A stretch of 64,000 nt of DNA from Sclerotiophoma versabilis (lineage: Eukaryota > Ascomycota > Dothideomycetes > Pleosporales > Didymellaceae). This document shows, piece by piece, positions 10,158 through 20,239 of this stretch. The notes beneath the pieces were generated by a model. The model worked only from the letters and a program-made list of their open reading frames with translations. It ran no database searches and was not told the DNA's origin. How positions within the stretch are numbered: the first letter of the stretch is position 1; every line of letters starts with the position of its first letter. Where the stretch lies: assembly GCA_012274445.1 (NCBI GenBank), contig JAAROD010000049.1, positions 1,364,001 through 1,428,000 of the forward strand. Direction: 5' to 3'. Position numbers and translations under genes: made by a program.

Positions 10158-11591
10158 CTAATAAGTCGATCCTGACTCTGCCCAGCCCCCAGATACCGCA
10201 GACGCCGCCGTCTGCCTCCTTGCCACCAACACACTCAGTGGGAGGTCGTCTTCCTGCTCGTCGTAGAACTCCACATCCTCATCAACACCGAAATCCTTCA
10301 GTCTCTCGCCCTCCGAGTTCCGCCACCCTTCCTCGCCTTCGTCGCCCTCCCCGTACCTCCTCCCCTCGTCCTCAGCCTCCTCGCTAGCATCATCCATGTG
10401 ATCATACTCATAGTCATCACGTCCGTCGTCTCGAACCGCCTCCATACGCTCAACAAACGGCTTCCGCCGTCGCACCGCATCTTCAGCCTGTCTCGCCCGA
10501 AACGCCGCCAGCGTATCCTCCTTTCCCAGCTCCGCATCGCGGTACGTAAACGCAGGACCATCCTCCTTGACGCGCCGGCGGTACGATCGATCCGGATCCG
10601 GGGGCGGCCAAGTTGTATCAGCATCTTCGAAGCCATTCGTTGCAAACACCAACCCGGAGTCCAACGACGGGGTGGCAGAGAACGGATTGAGCCAGTTCAG
10701 CGGGTTCGCGGAGCCCATGCCCTGCGCTATGTTGGATAGGATGCCGATATCGTATGGGAATTCCTGCCGTGCGATCCGTATCTGTGTGCCGTCGGGCGTC
10801 GATAGGTAGCCCCCGAAGTGGCGCGCCCGCCGGAGGAGCGTGGTGTGCCGCGCAATCTCCCAGCCTTCGATGGTTGTGGTGTTTACCGCTAGACTCCAGA
10901 TGTTGCGCAGCAGGAGGATGCCTACTGCGAATAGCGTGATGCTATTTACCATCAGCGTGGTGAAGAGGTGGGCTAGTTGGAGGAACGAAGGGCCGAGGTA
11001 GGAGGGTAGGTCACGGGTGCTCCAGAGGTGAGCGAGGCGTGTGAAAAGGAAGGATTCCAGAAGGGAGAGGCCCAAGGTGGTGTAGAGGAGGAAGCGGATG
11101 AAGTGTGGGAAGGTGGTGTGGGAGACACAGTTTGCAGTCCAGGGGCAGTGGTGGTCCATTTTAGGTATGCATCTAGAATAAATCAGTACATGGATGTAGT
11201 TCACAGCCCCCCGGCAGTATTGAACTAATACGTCGTCTTCAGCATACCTTTTGCATTCTTTACAGTGATGAGCCCGCGGCGGCTTCGCAGCATCGCATTT
11301 CCTACACCATTTCCTGCTCTTTGCCACCGCATCGCCCTCTTTCTTACTCACACCTGCCTTTTTATTCCCAAGCTCTTTCTCTACCCAGTCTTTCGGTATC
11401 GTTCCAGGGTCGACAAATACACTCTTTGTGTAGGTGATCCAAATCAAGACCAGGGTGACGTTCGCCGCAATGAGCTCATTCTTCGTGAGCGGCCCGGGCT
11501 CGAGATGCATTAACATCCATTGTGACGGGTATCCCAGGAAGAAGATCAGGCCATACACAAAGGGCACAGCAAGCTGGGAAAGCGTCGACAT
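10158..11591 (-). CDS. PFA4: DHHC palmitoyltransferase Pfa4
   Basis: A membrane protein S-acyltransferase; Pfa4-type enzymes act at the endoplasmic reticulum, with chitin synthase Chs3 a known yeast substrate. Proposed exons are complement(10158..11172, 11248..11591), giving 452 residues. Two N-terminal hydrophobic segments are followed by the cysteine-rich domain RKWCRKC...AHHCKECKRC, the catalytic DHHC at about 121-124, and two more hydrophobic segments, the usual four-span layout. The C-terminal third is acidic and probably cytosolic. The 75-base intron (donor GTATGC, acceptor TCTAG) falls inside the zinc-binding domain and is in frame without a stop; removing it gives the canonical CKRCIPKMDHHCPWT. 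The gene diverges from ALG12 with 178 bases between the start codons. Confidence 0.92.
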   Translation of the reverse strand: MSTLSQLAVPFVYGLIFFLGYPSQWMLMHLEPGPLTKNELIAANVTLVLIWITYTKSVFVDPGTIPKDWVEKELGNKKAGVSKKEGDAVAKSRKWCRKCDAAKPPRAHHCKECKRYAEDDVLVQYCRGAVNYIHVLIYSRCIPKMDHHCPWTANCVSHTTFPHFIRFLLYTTLGLSLLESFLFTRLAHLWSTRDLPSYLGPSFLQLAHLFTTLMVNSITLFAVGILLLRNIWSLAVNTTTIEGWEIARHTTLLRRARHFGGYLSTPDGTQIRIARQEFPYDIGILSNIAQGMGSANPLNWLNPFSATPSLDSGLVFATNGFEDADTTWPPPDPDRSYRRRVKEDGPAFTYRDAELGKEDTLAAFRARQAEDAVRRRKPFVERMEAVRDDGRDDYEYDHMDDASEEAEDEGRRYGEGDEGEEGWRNSEGERLKDFGVDEDVEFYDEQEDDLPLSVLVARRQTAASAVSGGWAESGSTY

Positions 11592-11769
11592 ATTGGTGGG
11601 GGAAATGTGTAAGACGATGGGGTGGAAGTCGCGGTCGTGCGCGAGGACACGTGATTGTGATTGTGCCTGAACTCCACTTCTCTTGATCCTTCTTTACGCG
11701 TCACATCATCTGAATCCACAGTTGACATCTTCTTGGAGCTCCAGAAGCTCTCTGAAGTTACCAAATGCT
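11592..11769. promoter_or_regulatory. Bidirectional promoter, PFA4 and ALG12
   Basis: Only 178 bases separate the two divergent start codons, so both promoters must lie in or overlap this stretch. Both products act at the endoplasmic reticulum membrane. No specific factor site was identified. Confidence 0.6.
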
Positions 11770-13566
11770 ATGGCCATTCCTACGTGGCCGTTCTTCCTGC
11801 TTATTCCCGCGTTTGTGCTGATCCATCTGTTCGTTTCGCCGTATACCAAGGTCGAGGAGTCGTTCAACATCCAGGCCACGCACGATATATTGGTCCATGG
11901 AATTCCGGGAAGCAATGTTGATCAGTTTTTTACTGCCAACTATGATCACATCTCGTTCCCTGGCAGCGTGCCGAGGACATTCGCTGGTGCATTGATTCTG
12001 AGCGGATTATCACGGCCTTTCGTAGGCTTATTAGACAATGCCACGCATATGCAACTCTTAGGTCAGGAAGAGCGAATTTTAAGATGAATATCTGTAGCTA
12101 ACTGACGTACAGTGAGGGGATTGCTGGGCTTGTGCAATGCATTCTCGCTCGTCGCGTTTGGAAGAAGTGTCCAGAACGCTTTTGGAACAACTGCAGGCAT
12201 CTGGTATGCTTTGTTCCAGGCAAGCCAGTTCCATGTCATTTACTACGCATCTCGAACGCTACCGAACATGTTTGCCTTCGTCTTTAGTAAGCTGCAAAGG
12301 TCGATCCGCTTCTCACAGGACTGACCGTGACCAGGCAATTTTGCACTTCGAGCTCTGTTGAATGCATACGCGGTGTCGTTCAGCAGAGAAGACTTGAATC
12401 GCAGGCTTCGACTCTGTCTTTACTTGCTGACTATCGCTGGGGTCGTCTTTCGCTCCGAGTTGGCCATCTTGGTCGGGACAATCACGCTCTACCTCCTGAT
12501 CACCAAGCGTATCTCCATTATCAAAGTCATCATCCCCGCTGGTGCTGGAGGACTCATCGTTGGCCTTCTGTGTACCGTATCGATTGACTCTTTTTTCTGG
12601 CAATCCTTTCCGTTGTGGCCAGAATGGATCGCCTTCTATTATAACACCATCCAAGGCCACTCGGCTGACTGGGGCGTGTCACCATGGCACTACTACTTCG
12701 TCAACGCTCTCCCACGCCTTCTTCTCAACCCGGCAACATACTTGCTCTGCATACCTATTGCCGTGCTGAACGCCGCCACTCGCAGACGAAGCCTCGACCT
12801 CCTGATCCCGCTCCTCACCTTCGTAGCCCTGTACAGCTTTCTCCCACACAAAGAATGGCGATTCATCATCTATGTGATTCCCGGGCTGACAGCCGTCTCC
12901 GCAGCAGGCGCATCATGGCTGTGGACACGACGCTCCAAATCGCCCGTCTACGCACTCCTATCGCTGACCCTCGCCCTTTCCATCCTCCTCTCCTTCACCG
13001 CCTCAACGGCCCTCCTCGCCATCTCCAGCCTCAACTACCCCGGCGCCACCGCCCTGCATACCCTGCACACCCGCGTCCCGCACCTGCCGACCTCGCACCT
13101 CCGTGTCTACGCCGATAACCTCGCCTGTCAGACGGGCGTCACCCGGTTCCTGGAAGTCCACAGTGCACCGCAGACTATCACCGATGTACTGGAAGCACAG
13201 GACTCGCTGCAGCAGAGGATGTGGGCGTACGACAAGACTGAAGACCCGACTCTGCTGCTTGATCCGCTGTTCTGGACGAAGTTCGATTATGTGCTTGCTG
13301 AGCGGCCGGAGAAGGTGATTGGGAGCTGGGCGGTTGTGCATGTTGTATATGGGTTTGGGGGCGTGAGGGTGTTGAAGCCGGGGGAGAAGAGTGGGGGTGT
13401 GGTAGAAGAGGTTGTTGGTGGGCAAGAGGAAGGCGACTGGACGGTGAAGGTTGCTGGTTTGTGGAGGGGGCTGGAGAGGGTGTTGAGGCAGAGCGTGCTG
13501 CGGGGGTACTGGGTGGAAGTGAGGATGGAGCCGAGGATCAGGATATTGCAGAATCAGTTGAAGTAG
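11770..13566 (+). CDS. ALG12: Dol-P-Man alpha-1,6-mannosyltransferase ALG12
   Basis: Adds the eighth mannose to lipid-linked Man7GlcNAc2 on the lumenal side of the endoplasmic reticulum, in N-glycan precursor assembly (GT22 family). Proposed exons are 11770..12061, 12113..12286 and 12335..13566, giving 565 residues. The family signature PYTKVEESFNIQATHD follows the first hydrophobic segment, close to its place in human ALG12, and many hydrophobic segments follow. The loop HISFPGSVPR and the later FLPHKEWRFI also match GT22 enzymes. Introns of 51 and 48 bases have consensus ends and join in phase. The related GT22 proteins (ALG9, GPI10, SMP3) lack this form of the N-terminal signature. Confidence 0.92.
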
Positions 13567-13800
13567 AGACAGCCGTTCAGATAGATTGATTCGCCTGCTG
13601 CCCCTTACATACTCTTGACGCCTTGTCATATAACGACGAGTCTCCCTGCTATCTCTGGTTCATCACTCTTACGGTGTACAGTCGTACGGTTGCTACAGCA
13701 TTTCCTTCTGCGCCGGTCGCCGCCCCACCATTCCTTCTCAACGCCCCATACGCTTCCAACGCCGCAATCGCTCAAACGCCACTCATCCGTATCCCACCGC

Positions 13801-14597
13801 TCACTGCGCAGGCACATTCGCCGCCGCCTTCTCCCCCTTACTCTTCTTCTTATCCTCCACCAATTCAATGTTATCCTCAGGCACCTGCTTGTACTTCTCC
13901 AGTATAAACTCCTCAATATCCTCACTCAGATCACCTTGGACCGTAATCTCCTCGCCGCCACCGGGCAGCTTGGTCACACTTGCGCCCGTGGCAAACTTCT
14001 TGCCGAAATCCTTCGACACCTTCTTGATATCCAGGCCGAACGCTTCAAGACCTGAGACGGCGGTGACGTATTTGCGCTTGTTGCGCTCGATGCGCTTGAT
14101 TACTATCTTGGAGCTGGCGCGCGTTTCAGCCTCGCGCTTTTCGGCCGTCAGGGCCTTGGAGGCCTTCTTTGCTGCGTCTTTCTCGGCGCGCTTCTGGGCT
14201 TCGACGGAGAGGGTGGAGAGGTTTTGCGCGAGTGCTTCTGCGGACGGGGTCAGCGTGTGGCTTGCCAGGCTGAGAGATTGAGCTTGGGGAATGGTAGGCA
14301 GGTGGCGCGGTGGATGGTGCGTGGAGTGGAGGGATTGGACGGACCTTGTGAGTACAGCTTTTGGTGCATGTCTGGGTGCTCCTTCTCCAGCCATTCTTCA
14401 CACTTCTTCGTTGTCCCACCGAATTCGCAGTACTGTCAGGGTGTCGGTTAGTCGCAAGTCGCGCTCGACGCGTGCCTGTGTCGTACCTACTTCTGGTGGT
14501 AGTGTGCATACTGCGCTCTGTTAGCGGGCGGCTGGAAAGCGCTACGATCTGTCCTACCTCCACAGTATGTGACCTTGATTGGTAGTGTGTCTGCCAT
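13801..14597 (-). CDS. TMA22: Translation machinery-associated protein 22 (DENR-like, SUI1 domain)
   Basis: The DENR homologue, which with Tma20/MCT-1 acts in recycling 40S subunits and reinitiation. Proposed exons are complement(13801..14237, 14345..14432, 14491..14510, 14558..14597), giving 194 residues. The N-terminus spliced from exons 1-3 contains the Cys-rich YCGVCTLPPEYCEFGG and a WLEKEHPD stretch. The C-terminal half is the SUI1 domain with KRNKRKYVTAVSGLEAFG and FATGASVTKLPGG. Exon 2 is only 20 bases and encodes most of VCTLPPE; all phases agree. A Lys-rich tail ends the protein. It converges with ALG12 over 234 bases. Confidence 0.93.
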
Positions 14598-15113
14598 GAT
14601 GTGTGTTTGTTGTGGTCGAGTTGGAAGCTCTATTCGAAGGTAAGGGTTGCGGTGACGGACGCGAGAAAGCAGTTGTGGTGGGGCAAAGACGTACGGTTGG
14701 CGGGGTAGTGCAGGGGTGGTGCTTTCTATCAATCCCAAGGTCGAAACAAGTGGTATGCAGAGAGGAATACAAATCTTGAGCTTGGAGGGTCACAGTGCTT
14801 TTATGTATGTCATTTCTAACTGCAGGTTCCTGCTAGCTAGCTTGGGAGAGTCTTCTTTTCAAGATAAATTCAGTATCATGATGCAATAAATACCTCTCCC
14901 GAAGTAATATCGAAGCAAACCTGGATGAAGTTGATATAGACTGAACTTGTAGCTTCCGATACTGCAAGTCCGGAACATGACTGCGCCGGACCTCGTTGCA
15001 TACCATCTCCACGCTTTGCGAGCAAGTTGAGCCGTCTGGGGACTCGTGCCATGCTTCAGCAGATATCAAGTGCTCAATGCTGCATGAACTCTCTAGTCCA
15101 AGCTCGAAGCACC
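14598..15113. other. Spacer upstream of TMA22
   Basis: Holds the TMA22 promoter and the 3' end of the prefoldin 2 gene; both are on the minus strand. No other gene-like frame is seen. Confidence 0.45.
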
Positions 15114-15662
15114 CTATTGCCCTGGCTGCTGAACGACCTGCACATTGTTCTTCTTCTACAGCAGTAGTTAGCACCCATCCACTCATACATGCCTTCACGG
15201 TTAGCTTACCTTCCACTTCTCCATTTCGTCCTGTCTTGTCTTGTACTGCTTGACAAGCTCCTCCAGCGTCTTCTTCAGGCCATCCTGGTTCGTCTGCAAG
15301 ATGGGCACAATATCTGCAACTGTCCGCTCAGTGAGCACACCGTTGATCATGCGGAAGCATTTGCGGTCTCCAGGTAGCGGCTCTAATGTCTCCAGAACGA
15401 GCCTATGTCTGTCAGTACAGACTCCTACATACCCATAACAATGCACAGAGAGGAAAAGAGGCGGGTTTGAAGGGAAGGAGGATGTACTTGTGTTCTTCCG
15501 ATTCTTGCTCGATGTCTCCAATCTTCGAGGCGATGTTTTGCAGTGTGGTCTTGTAGTTTTGATATGTAGTCTGGAGCTCTGGGGGTTGTCAGCATCAATG
15601 GTACAACCGACTTGAATGTGTGACATACGTTGCTGCTTGTCTAGCTGCGCTTTCGACGCCAT
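15114..15662 (-). CDS. GIM4: Prefoldin subunit 2
   Basis: A beta-type subunit of the hexameric prefoldin chaperone, which hands nascent actin and tubulin to the CCT chaperonin. Proposed exons are complement(15114..15155, 15210..15402, 15488..15578, 15629..15662), giving 119 residues, close to the family length. The two coiled-coil arms flank the beta-hairpin region with PLPGDRKCFRMINGVLTERT. The last exon (42 bases) supplies KKNNVQVVQQPGQ, the conserved C-terminus; unspliced reading ends early at KWKVS. All four junctions have consensus sites and agree in phase. Confidence 0.92.
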
Positions 15663-16051
15663 CTTGAACTTGGGTGATGTGAAAGTACGAGGCACGCCTG
15701 GTTGCGGGGAGAGCTCGGTGGTGTCGCGAAACTTTGCAACCCAGAACAGATGCGACAGCGTTCAATACAGCTAGCAGGAAGAGCCTTGTGAAATACAGCT
15801 AGAAAGAGGAAAAGGAGCCCGACCGCTAGGTTCGAGAATCTCAGATCTTTAACTTTGCGCTTTACCCACGTGCTGTTGAAAGTCACAATCGCCGTGCAGC
15901 GCTTGGGCCAAGTTGAAGTTCACGAAATCTCGCGAGGCCGATTGGATAGTATCGGCATCATCTTCAAGATCGAGCTTCACGCCACTACACCCGCGCTCGC
16001 AACAGTCTTCCCACAACCTCTCACCACAATCCCTCAAAGCACCAATCAATC
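15663..16051. promoter_or_regulatory. Divergent promoter region, prefoldin 2 and CMC2
   Basis: A 389-base gap between two divergent start codons. Part of it is an open frame continuing 5' of CMC2, but that frame enters CMC2 through its intron and is not needed for any product. Confidence 0.45.
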
Positions 16052-16449
16052 ATGCATCCACATCTGCACACCGAAGAGGTGCAAAAGAGTGCGTCAACCC
16101 AACCCTACCTAGTCCTCAATCGCATCTCCCTGCACCACTCCTGCACTTTACCTCCGAACCTCCGCGCTCCGCAACTAACAACCCCCCAGGCTGCGCCGAA
16201 GTCGTCGCCGCCCTCGAAGAATGCCACGCGCGCGGCTTCATGTGGAAAGTAGCCGGTAACTGCACCGACGCGAAGTACAAAGTGAACATGTGCCTGCGCG
16301 GGCTAAGACTGGAGCGGACAAAGCAGAACCGCGAAGCGGCCAAGGAGAAGCGCGCACATATTCAGAAGGTCTGGGCGGAGCTCGATGAGGGGAAGTACAC
16401 AGAGGCGGAGAGGCTGGGGAAGTTTGGGGGGAGGGAGGAGGGAGTTTGA
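16052..16449 (+). CDS. CMC2: COX assembly mitochondrial protein CMC2 (twin CX9C)
   Basis: A small intermembrane-space protein needed for cytochrome c oxidase biogenesis, imported by the Mia40 disulfide relay. Proposed exons are 16052..16088 and 16190..16449, giving 98 residues. It starts with the hallmark MHPHLHTEE and has two CX9C motifs, Cys14-Cys24 and Cys37-Cys47, with ALEECHARGF between them. The basic helix RLERTKQNREAAKEKR follows. The 101-base intron starts at GTGCGT and ends at CCCCAG. Using the earlier GT inside the same exon would break the phase. Confidence 0.93.
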
Positions 16450-17655
16450 AGGACTCAGGGTGTGTACGATGAGCTGTGTTGATAACTGTTCTACTAGGGC
16501 GTGGAGTTTGGGATGGGTGTTTGTATACTATGACTATGGGTTTTGGGATTCAATATGGCGTTTGAGGGGCTCTGTGTTATCCTGCTGCGGCTGATGGCGC
16601 ATCAACGTAGAGGTGCTGGTGGAATATGAGCATGGGGTTGCGCTGATGAATGCGTTGCTGAAAGCTTTCCTCGGAAGCTCAAGTCTCAGACTACCTAAGT
16701 AGTGGGCAACACCTTTAGACTCTCCCGCTACTTTACCTCTCCCGCATTGGAAATTCGGTATCAGTACTCGTGATCTCTAACCCATAGTCCACGGTCACTC
16801 TCGTTCAGGAGCCATCTCTGATACACTTCGTCTTGCATCTGCTCAAAGCCAGTCGTTGCGGTTTAACGTGTGGTAAGATTCATGACAGAGGACAACCGCA
16901 TGGAGCACGAATCTAATATCATACCGATTGGAATTTTGTCTTTCGCGGACCCAAGGTCGCATGGTTGGAAGTGTGCACGATTGTGTCCCGGGCCCCAGAA
17001 AATCCCCAGAGCTTTAATCGGTAGTCTTCTTATAGTGATCATGATCCTAAACATCCTACAAGTAAGTCGTTATGCATGTGACAGCCTTCCTCGGTTCTTT
17101 CTCCTGTTGCGAACATGAGATCGATGAACCCAGACTCCTCTCCACCTTGATATCGAGACTTGAAAGTCACCGACTCGGCCGTCCGTGGCCGGTACATTGT
17201 ACGCATACAAGGTCGCGTACAGCCATTCTTCGATACTTTGTTCTCTTTGATGCCAGTTACTCGCAGGGTCCATGTAAAGCAAATATGCGTGGCCGGGTCG
17301 AAGTCCGTTTTGTACTGGGTGCTTGCTATGCCGATCACTTTTATCATCATACAAAGGCTTTACAACAATTCTTCTGTTAAAAAGGGATGCGCCTGTCAGC
17401 TCGATAGTAGATGGCACCTATAGACCACAGCAACCGCCGAGGACCCTACGGAGTGAAATGCTGGGAGCATAAGAAGGAGCCGGTAATCTTGCGTGTAGTG
17501 AATCGCGTGGGGTAAAGCTGCAGCAACTCCAAGTAGTAGGTGTGTGGGAGTATCCACGCAGACCTTCTTCAACGATGACGTGCAAGACAGAAACCAAATC
17601 TGCTGGATAATACAAAGATGCATATCATATCCATCATTTCAACGCTGGCACTGTT
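16450..17655. other. Convergent spacer, CMC2 and NTR2
   Basis: About 1.2 kb between converging genes. A minus-strand frame of about 115 codons lies at 17070-17417, but its first ATG is well inside it and its translation matches no family I know. I treat the stretch as intergenic, though a small gene cannot be excluded. Confidence 0.4.
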
Positions 17656-18987
17656 TCAAGAATCTGAGTCCTCACTCGACCTCCCAGCCAGTGGCGTAGT
17701 GCCCAGACTATCCAGGCCTCTTTCTGTGATAAGCCTCCCATCGCCATTCGCTGGTAGCGCAGGCAAACCAGATTCGACTCTCAGCTTCTCGTACTCTTCA
17801 CCGGTCTTCTGCAGCTGCTCTTGAAGGAACTTCTTGCGCTCCTCGATCCTGATCCTGTCGTCCTTCAGCTCTTGAAGTTTGGCCAAAATCAGCTCCTTGC
17901 GCTGCTGCTTCGTCCTGATATCGATCTGCAGTCCCTCCAGCACGTCGTTCAGATCTGGCAAGGGCGTGATCTTGGGTGGTGTTTTGGTACCGTCTTCCTC
18001 GTCTTCAATCTTCTGTCCGTAGCGCCCGGCGCGCGCTTGTGCGGCCGCGAAAGCGGTGTTGCGCTCTTCTTCTGAATCGTCTGACTCGGATGAGCCTTCT
18101 GCATCTTTGATAAGCTCGGCCATGTCTGCGCGCCGTTTTCGCTGCGCTTCGCGCTCGGCTTTCCGACCCAGTGATATTCGACCGTCTTCAACGAAGTCGT
18201 CGAAGCCTTCTGCTATGTCTTCATCATCGTGAATAAGACGAGTCTCGCCCCATTTGTCTTTCGGCCGGAGGGAGATCTCGTTGCGCCTCATGCGGAAGTC
18301 ATCTTCGCCTTCGTCGTCGGATGCCCATGGTCGGTCGCCCTCGCCTTCGTAGGCCTTCTCTTCTTGTGCGAGGCGTCTTCGTCGCGCCTTCTTCTCCTCG
18401 ATCTCGGCGGCGGTGGGAATCGCCGAGGATGTTTCGGCGGGCAAAGTCGCGATTGGACCAAACTTGGAGGCAATGTCCAATGCCTGTGACTCTTCCACTT
18501 CTTCAGCAGACGGCTTCAGATCCTTGGGTGTTGTGGGTGTAGAGCTCCGTAGCTCCGCTATGTAGTCCTTGCTGTATGAGGGTCTCCCCTCATCCTCCGC
18601 AGCAGCAGTGCCTTGGACCAGCGGTGATCGTGCGCGCAATTGTGCACTCTTTTCCAGTGCTACCCGGCTCAAGTTCGACTTTTTTGGCGTGACTACCGCA
18701 TCGCTCGACTCGTCGCCATCATTGGCATCTGATTCACCAGGCCCAAAAGATATGCGCAGGGACGAGCGCTTCTTGTTCTTGCCCAATGTCGGTCGCTTCA
18801 CAACGGAGACTACACCGTGAGTTAGCACGGAGCGCCTACTGAGGTCAGAAAGAGGAGCTGACAGTTTGCGACAAGGTGGGGACTTACTAGGCTTCGGTGC
18901 TTCGTTCTGTGAGCTGTTTGCGCTGTCACCCGAGTCGTCGTCGTAGGTGCCAATCTTGCGCGCAACGCGACCGCCTGCTCGCTTCAT
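17656..18987 (-). CDS. NTR2: Nineteen complex-related protein 2 (NTR2-like splicing factor)
   Basis: Ntr2 works with Ntr1 and the helicase Prp43 to dismantle spliceosomes after splicing; in yeast it also contacts Brr2. Proposed exons are complement(17656..18809, 18888..18987), giving 417 residues. The basic N-terminus MKRAGGRVARKIG is followed by RSSLRISFG and the SKDYIAELRSSTPTTPKDL block, which I recognise from the NTR2 family. A long charged region and a C-terminal coiled coil (about 320-390) follow. The 78-base intron (GTAAGT, GCTAAC branch, GTGTAG) happens to be in frame and stop-free. The family call rests on remembered motifs, so it is good but not certain. Confidence 0.8.
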   Translation of the reverse strand: MKRAGGRVARKIGTYDDDSGDSANSSQNEAPKPSKSPPCRKLSAPLSDLSRRSVLTHGVVSVVKRPTLGKNKKRSSLRISFGPGESDANDGDESSDAVVTPKKSNLSRVALEKSAQLRARSPLVQGTAAAEDEGRPSYSKDYIAELRSSTPTTPKDLKPSAEEVEESQALDIASKFGPIATLPAETSSAIPTAAEIEEKKARRRRLAQEEKAYEGEGDRPWASDDEGEDDFRMRRNEISLRPKDKWGETRLIHDDEDIAEGFDDFVEDGRISLGRKAEREAQRKRRADMAELIKDAEGSSESDDSEEERNTAFAAAQARAGRYGQKIEDEEDGTKTPPKITPLPDLNDVLEGLQIDIRTKQQRKELILAKLQELKDDRIRIEERKKFLQEQLQKTGEEYEKLRVESGLPALPANGDGRLITERGLDSLGTTPLAGRSSEDSDS

Positions 18988-19221
18988 TGTGTGTTCTCGG
19001 TGTGTGAGAGCTTGAGGGAGAAAGCTGGGGTGGAGTTGAGGTCCAAGGCTTCCGTCTTCCGTCCTCACGAGTTCACTAGCGTGCTTTCTGCGCCAAGAAT
19101 CTCGAAAACGCCCGCTCTGAGGTGCACCGCTCGACTCCCCAAGCTTCCATATCAGCTCGACGCCCGCTTCTACCAGAATATCGATCTCCACCGGACCGTC
19201 GCATAATACACATCCGTCACC
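18988..19221. promoter_or_regulatory. Bidirectional promoter, NTR2 and SmG
   Basis: 234 bases separate the divergent start codons of two splicing genes, so they probably share or overlap promoter elements. No specific site was identified. Confidence 0.55.
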
Positions 19222-19578
19222 ATGCCTCAAGCACAGCCCGAGTTGAAGAAGGTGGGTCTATCACGTTTGACGAGGTTGATCGAAGCTAACATGGGAGCAG
19301 TACCTCGAGAAGCGCGTTCTTGTCCAGCTTAATGGAAGCCGCAAGGTGATGGGCATTCTGCGCGGGTACGATGTATGTCGCTCCACCCATGTCTTCAAAA
19401 GATAGAGGATGCTAACACGCAACAGGTCTACCTCAACATCGTGCTCGACGATGCATTAGAGGAGAAGGCCGGCGGCGAGAAAGTGCGCATTGGCATGGTT
19501 GTTATCCGTGGAAATGCCGTCGTCATGCTCGAGGCGCTCGACCGCATCAACCAAGACATGCCCAAGATCGGCCGGTAA
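19222..19578 (+). CDS. SMX2: Small nuclear ribonucleoprotein SmG
   Basis: A subunit of the heptameric Sm ring around U1, U2, U4 and U5 snRNAs. Proposed exons are 19222..19251, 19301..19372 and 19426..19578, giving 84 residues, close to the usual SmG length. The Sm1 motif runs through KRVLVQLNGSRKVMGILRGYD and Sm2 through IGMVVIRGNAVVMLE. Two short introns (49 and 53 bases) have GTGGGT/GTATGT donors, GCTAAC branch sites and CAG acceptors; all phases are zero. It diverges from NTR2. Confidence 0.95.
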
Positions 19579-20239
19579 ACCTCCAACACGCCGGAGCGCA
19601 CCCTTCTCGCGCGGCAATCGAGATAACGACCGAGGCGAAAGCGTGGAGCTACTGAAAGAGAAGTCAAACATGGGAGGCTCGGAGAGTTGTGGCGGCAGAG
19701 GGCATGCATGGCGTTCAGGCGAAATACTTTATGGGTATGCCTCCCACAACGAGCCCGGAGGAGGTCGAGACACGTCGAACTCGCGTTGACACATATCCCA
19801 TCTTAGGGCGACACAATGATACCATATCGCACGGCCTTGCTTTAGTTGGCAGATCCGGGGCCAAAAGTTCGTGTAGACAAAAGTGCGGGTGGCAGTAAGC
19901 CACCAGAATACTACATTGATACCACTACCCAGCAGCCCTGATCCTTCTTTCCCACACTCCAAATCTTCTCGTACTCTGTCCTCCTCCTCTTCTGATTGGG
20001 GCACGGTGTCAGGTCGGAGTGCATGCATTGTTCCCGTTCTTTCACAGTCCTGTATTTTGCTAACAGCACCAACTTACCGCCTTCTGTCAGCAGTAACAGC
20101 AACTCTCACGAAATCTGGTCAAAGGCAGCCACAGCACCACAAACGATGACGACAGGATGCTATACATGCATACACAGAGTCTGGACATCAGAGCAGAAAA
20201 GGTAAAAAGCATACGAAAGGATTCCTTCAGGTGTGTGAA
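19579..20239. other. Convergent 3' spacer, SmG and APH-like kinase
   Basis: Presumed 3' untranslated regions of two converging genes; no gene-like frame stands out. Confidence 0.5.

Noticed and set aside
17070..17417. A minus-strand frame of 115 codons with a protein-like look.
   Set aside because: It opens with GTG and its first ATG lies about 50 codons in. No splice partners or family resemblance were found.
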